Of a stretch of DNA of 64,000 nucleotides, positions 62,941 to 64,000 are shown piece by piece. The stretch's first letter is position 1. Each line of letters opens with the position of its first letter. The notes under the pieces were generated by a model. The model saw only the letters and a program-made list of their open reading frames with translations. It searched no databases and was not told the origin of the DNA. A program made the translations under genes and the position numbers. Source of the DNA: Tenacibaculum sp. Bg11-29 (lineage in GTDB: Bacteria; Bacteroidota; Bacteroidia; Flavobacteriales; Flavobacteriaceae); contig NZ_PJBB01000003.1 in NCBI RefSeq assembly GCF_002836595.1, forward strand, positions 3,223,001 through 3,287,000, in the 5' to 3' direction.

Positions 62941-64000
62941 TTATGCTACATACTTTGTTTTCTTTAAGGTACTTAAAATAATAAATGATATTAAAAAGAA
63001 AACAGCTAAACAAAGTACACTCCATTGCATTGAATTTGTAATTGAATTTAACAATCCAAATAAGAACATTCCTATAACTATCGCTATCTTTTCAGTAACA
63101 TCATAAAAACTAAAATAGGTAGCGTGGTCTTCTGTTTCTGGTAATAATTTAGAATATGTAGATCGTGTTAATGATTGAATTGCACCTTGCACTAAACCTA
63201 GTATACCTCCTAATCCGTAAAAATAAAGTGTTACATTTTCTTGTTTCTTATCTAACATAAATGCTACAAAACACACTAACATCCATATAGCAATTGTAAC
63301 TTTTAAGGCTGTAAAATTACCATATTTATCAGAAAATCTAGAAAAGAAAAATGCTCCAAATATTGCAACTACTTGTACTAATAAAATAGTAGCTATCATA
63401 TTTGTAGACTCTAACCCTAATTCGGAAGATCCAAAAATTGCTGCCATTAAAATAATCGTTTGCACTCCAATACTTAAGAAGAAAAAAGCTAATAAAAAAC
63501 GTTTTAATACAGGATAATTTAAGACTTCTTTAAAAACAATTTGTAACTCCCTATACCCTTTCCATATATAATCATTATCAGGTTGTTTGTTATAAATATC
63601 GTCTGGTAATTTACGAAAAGTTACTTGTGCAAATCCAATCCACCAAATACCAACCATAACAAAAGAAAACCTTGACGCATTTGAGGAAGCTATTCCCTTT
63701 GCTTCATCTATTGCTTTTCCAATTTCTAATTCAGTTCCATTTGCCTTTATATATTCACTTATACTTATATCAAAACCGAATACCTCTGGAAACATAATCA
63801 TTCCTAAATTTATTAATAATAAAATTATAGAACCTACATATCCATGAATAAAACCTTTAGCACTTGCTCTATCTTGTTGTTCAGGAAATGCTATTTCTGG
63901 TAAATATGCATTATAAAAAACCCAACTTGCCCAAAAACCTATACTTGCTAAAATAGTAAACAAAATACCTACCCATACGGTATCTACTCCTTCAAAAAAA
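62941..64000 (-). CDS. UMF1-type MFS transporter, 5' end cut by the window
   Basis: The frame is open to the window edge (upstream codons read DTVWVGILFTILASIGFW), so the start is outside. About ten transmembrane segments are visible, with the UMF1/Atg22-like FYNAYLPEIA, KGFIHGYVGSIILLLINLG, QSLTRSTYSKLLPETEDHATYFSFYDVTEK. The substrate is unknown. Its stop is 2 bases from the end of the terpene synthase gene. Confidence 0.88.
   Translation of the reverse strand, partial: FFEGVDTVWVGILFTILASIGFWASWVFYNAYLPEIAFPEQQDRASAKGFIHGYVGSIILLLINLGMIMFPEVFGFDISISEYIKANGTELEIGKAIDEAKGIASSNASRFSFVMVGIWWIGFAQVTFRKLPDDIYNKQPDNDYIWKGYRELQIVFKEVLNYPVLKRFLLAFFFLSIGVQTIILMAAIFGSSELGLESTNMIATILLVQVVAIFGAFFFSRFSDKYGNFTALKVTIAIWMLVCFVAFMLDKKQENVTLYFYGLGGILGLVQGAIQSLTRSTYSKLLPETEDHATYFSFYDVTEKIAIVIGMFLFGLLNSITNSMQWSVLCLAVFFLISFIILSTLKKTKYVA

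Overview
The window looks like a chromosomal segment of a marine Flavobacteriaceae bacterium, close to Tenacibaculum or Polaribacter in style. The evidence is low GC, the near absence of purine-rich ribosome binding sites, several Bacteroidetes-type -7 boxes (TAnnTTTG), many small lipoproteins and outer membrane barrels, and typical core gene neighbours (smpB, maf, aroK, split transketolase). The genus is inference; no rRNA is present.

Core block 1 (1-8590) holds a histidine phosphatase, an OmpW-like porin, smpB / UbiA-like / maf, the C-terminal transketolase subunit, an outer membrane barrel, an FKBP-like lipoprotein, an S4 protein, a phosphoribosyltransferase and aroK. It ends with tRNA-Lys(UUU) and tRNA-Leu(GAG).

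Accessory block 1 (8536-32187) is an integrative island. A tyrosine integrase lies directly against the 3' end of tRNA-Leu, and a 29-bp copy of the tRNA core recurs at 32159 and again at 35873, each followed by the same 160-bp arm. The left half is a defence zone. It has an OLD-type ATPase/TOPRIM nuclease, a Type IIB-like restriction system (HTH regulator, nuclease-methylase fusion, S subunit) with a FokI-like nuclease behind it, and an unusual two-gene GHKL ATPase / phosphoribosyltransferase-like system. The modules are separated by related imperfect palindromic intergenic elements. An IS110 copy follows. The right half (24.2-31.8 kb) looks like a plasmid-like element: nine 21-bp iteron-like repeats, a leftward operon with a large HTH protein, and a divergent Xre repressor with a palindromic operator.

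Accessory block 2 (32.2-36.0 kb) lies between the second and third att copies. It holds a split small ORF, a dead 2OG-Fe(II) oxygenase and a CeoS-like dehydrogenase. Next come an N-formylglutamate amidohydrolase/DUF1704 fusion, an ATP-grasp ligase and an AsnC regulator, then the tail of a dead integrase at 39.83 kb.

Accessory block 3 (39.9-49.7 kb) is a mosaic. One small secreted protein gene is present complete once and as two broken 3' tails, with four copies of a downstream repeat. It also holds an unrecognised, higher-GC paralogous pair (41516-43400), a toxin/immunity-like patch, YfbU and a trypsin-like protease. A direct repeat carrying the tail of the phosphatase gene brackets 45.2-49.6 kb.

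The last block (49.7-64.0 kb) holds a metallophosphatase, a tight four-gene cryptic biosynthetic operon (helical-fold enzyme, ATP-grasp-like, GT2, PaaK-like adenylating enzyme), an alpha/beta hydrolase, two tandem long-chain acyl-CoA synthetases, an RluA-type pseudouridine synthase, a class I terpene synthase and a 5'-truncated UMF1-type MFS transporter running off the window end.
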